From Streptomyces adustus (lineage in GTDB: Bacteria > Actinomycetota > Actinomycetes > Streptomycetales > Streptomycetaceae): a DNA stretch of 41,268 nucleotides. Under the pieces are notes generated by a model, which saw nothing but the letters and a program-made list of their open reading frames with translations, was not told the DNA's origin and ran no database searches. Positions 40,722 to 41,268 of the stretch are shown here, piece after piece (within the stretch, counting starts at the first letter, position 1; the number at the start of each line of letters is the position of its first letter). The DNA is taken from positions 1 through 41,268 of the forward strand of contig NZ_VJZD01000061.1 in assembly GCF_009377175.1 (NCBI RefSeq), in the 5' to 3' direction. The position numbers and the translations under genes were made by a program.

Positions 40722-41268
40722 GTGGAGACAGGGACGGAAGTACGACAAGTGGCGAGCGTGATGCATGTGCGCTGCCCGGACCGGCTGGGGGAGGACCTCT
40801 ACCGGCAGGTCCTCGAACAGGCGGCGGAGCTGTCGCCGGTCGTGCAGGCGCTGCCCCCCACCGCGGCCCTCGTGGAGCTGAAGGGCGCGCTGCGCTACCA
40901 CGGCGTGGACGCCGTCCGGCTGGGCGAGGTACTGCGGGTGCGGACCATTTCACGGCTGGGCGTCGACATCCGCGTCGGGATCGGTCCGTCCATCACCGTC
41001 GCGGCCACGGCCTCCGGTCGGATCACGGGACCGGGTGGCGTCCTCGCCGTCACCCCCGACCAGGTCACGCAATGGCTCGGACCGCTTCCGGTCCAGGCCC
41101 TGCACGGCATCGGCCCCCGCCAGACCGAGATCCTGCGCGACTACGGCGTCCACTGCGTCGGTCTGCTCGCCGCACTCCCGCCCGCCACCGTCCAGCGCCT
41201 CCTGGGCGGCCGGGCCGGACGCCAGGCCGCCGACCGGGCCCGCGGCATCGACCCCCGCCCTGTCGCCC
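40722..41268 (+). CDS. Y-family DNA polymerase-like protein, 3' end beyond the window
   Basis: The visible 182 residues start METGTEVRQVASVMHVRCPD (GTG 40722 with GGAGGAGGTG before it). They align with the Y-family region after the fingers: the YRQVLEQAAELSPVVQAL helix, VDIRVGIGPSITVAATASG, then GPLPVQALHGIGPRQTEILRDYG, the helix-hairpin-helix that contacts DNA. The N-terminal DxD strand of true polymerases is absent, and where the SIDE catalytic pair belongs the protein reads PPTAALVELKG. It resembles ImuB-type or truncated non-catalytic members. The SOS box supports a DNA damage role. The rest of the gene is off the edge. Confidence 0.85.
   Translation, partial: METGTEVRQVASVMHVRCPDRLGEDLYRQVLEQAAELSPVVQALPPTAALVELKGALRYHGVDAVRLGEVLRVRTISRLGVDIRVGIGPSITVAATASGRITGPGGVLAVTPDQVTQWLGPLPVQALHGIGPRQTEILRDYGVHCVGLLAALPPATVQRLLGGRAGRQAADRARGIDPRPVA

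Overview
The window looks like chromosome of a Streptomyces or close relative. G+C is very high, third positions are almost all G or C, many genes start with GTG or TTG, and several families are typical of that group (AfsR/SARP-type giant regulator, DUF6233, DUF2218, DUF305, HEAT-repeat and small secreted proteins). No rRNA, tRNA, CRISPR array or complete insertion sequence was seen. All assignments come from reading motifs and gene order; no database search was run.

Left part (1-6015): the N-terminal end of a Pro/Ala/Gln-rich minus-strand protein runs off the left edge. Opposite it lie a membrane-anchored lytic-transglycosylase-like protein and a translationally linked unknown protein, then an ECF sigma factor, which converges on a 1010-residue AfsR-like regulator (winged helix, BTAD, NB-ARC, TPR). 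Region 6016-9682: a cobalamin riboswitch precedes a tightly coupled vitamin B12-type ABC importer (binding lipoprotein, permease, ATPase) and a thioredoxin-like [2Fe-2S] protein. The riboswitch 3' side holds a six-base element that can pair either with a local hairpin partner or with the Shine-Dalgarno.

Region 9834-21458 is the largest unit: a ten-gene minus-strand catabolic operon. In transcription order it encodes an FAH-family enzyme, a cyclase-family hydrolase, an FAD monooxygenase, an ACMSD-like amidohydrolase, an extradiol (VOC) dioxygenase, a second FAH enzyme, two SDRs and both subunits of a 3-oxoacid CoA-transferase. A divergent LysR regulator and a downstream MFS transporter complete it. 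ATCCA-N5-TGGAT palindromes occur both in the divergent LysR/operon region and in front of the transporter, so the three units probably form one regulon for an aromatic substrate that I cannot name.

Region 21578-29634: a NADAR protein and a VWA-domain protein converge. Then come a secreted DUF3500 protein coupled to a HupE/UreJ membrane protein (possible metal handling, with an elaborate leader), a Tat-exported tannase-like esterase, and a decayed amidase gene with at least two frameshifts and an internal deletion. Region 30055-35184: a dehydrogenase-NTF2 fusion with a divergent LysR; a TetR repressor divergent from a methyltransferase, with a palindrome filling the promoter spacer; a DUF2218-membrane protein; and an alpha/beta hydrolase.

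Region 35374-41268: two secreted Met/His-rich proteins (DUF305 and a small companion) suggest copper handling. They are followed by a secreted protein behind a 17-bp inverted repeat, a 73-residue protein, a HEAT-repeat protein and several small Streptomyces-type proteins. At the right edge a Y-family polymerase-like protein, apparently without catalytic acidic residues, sits behind a near-consensus actinobacterial SOS box and runs off the window.
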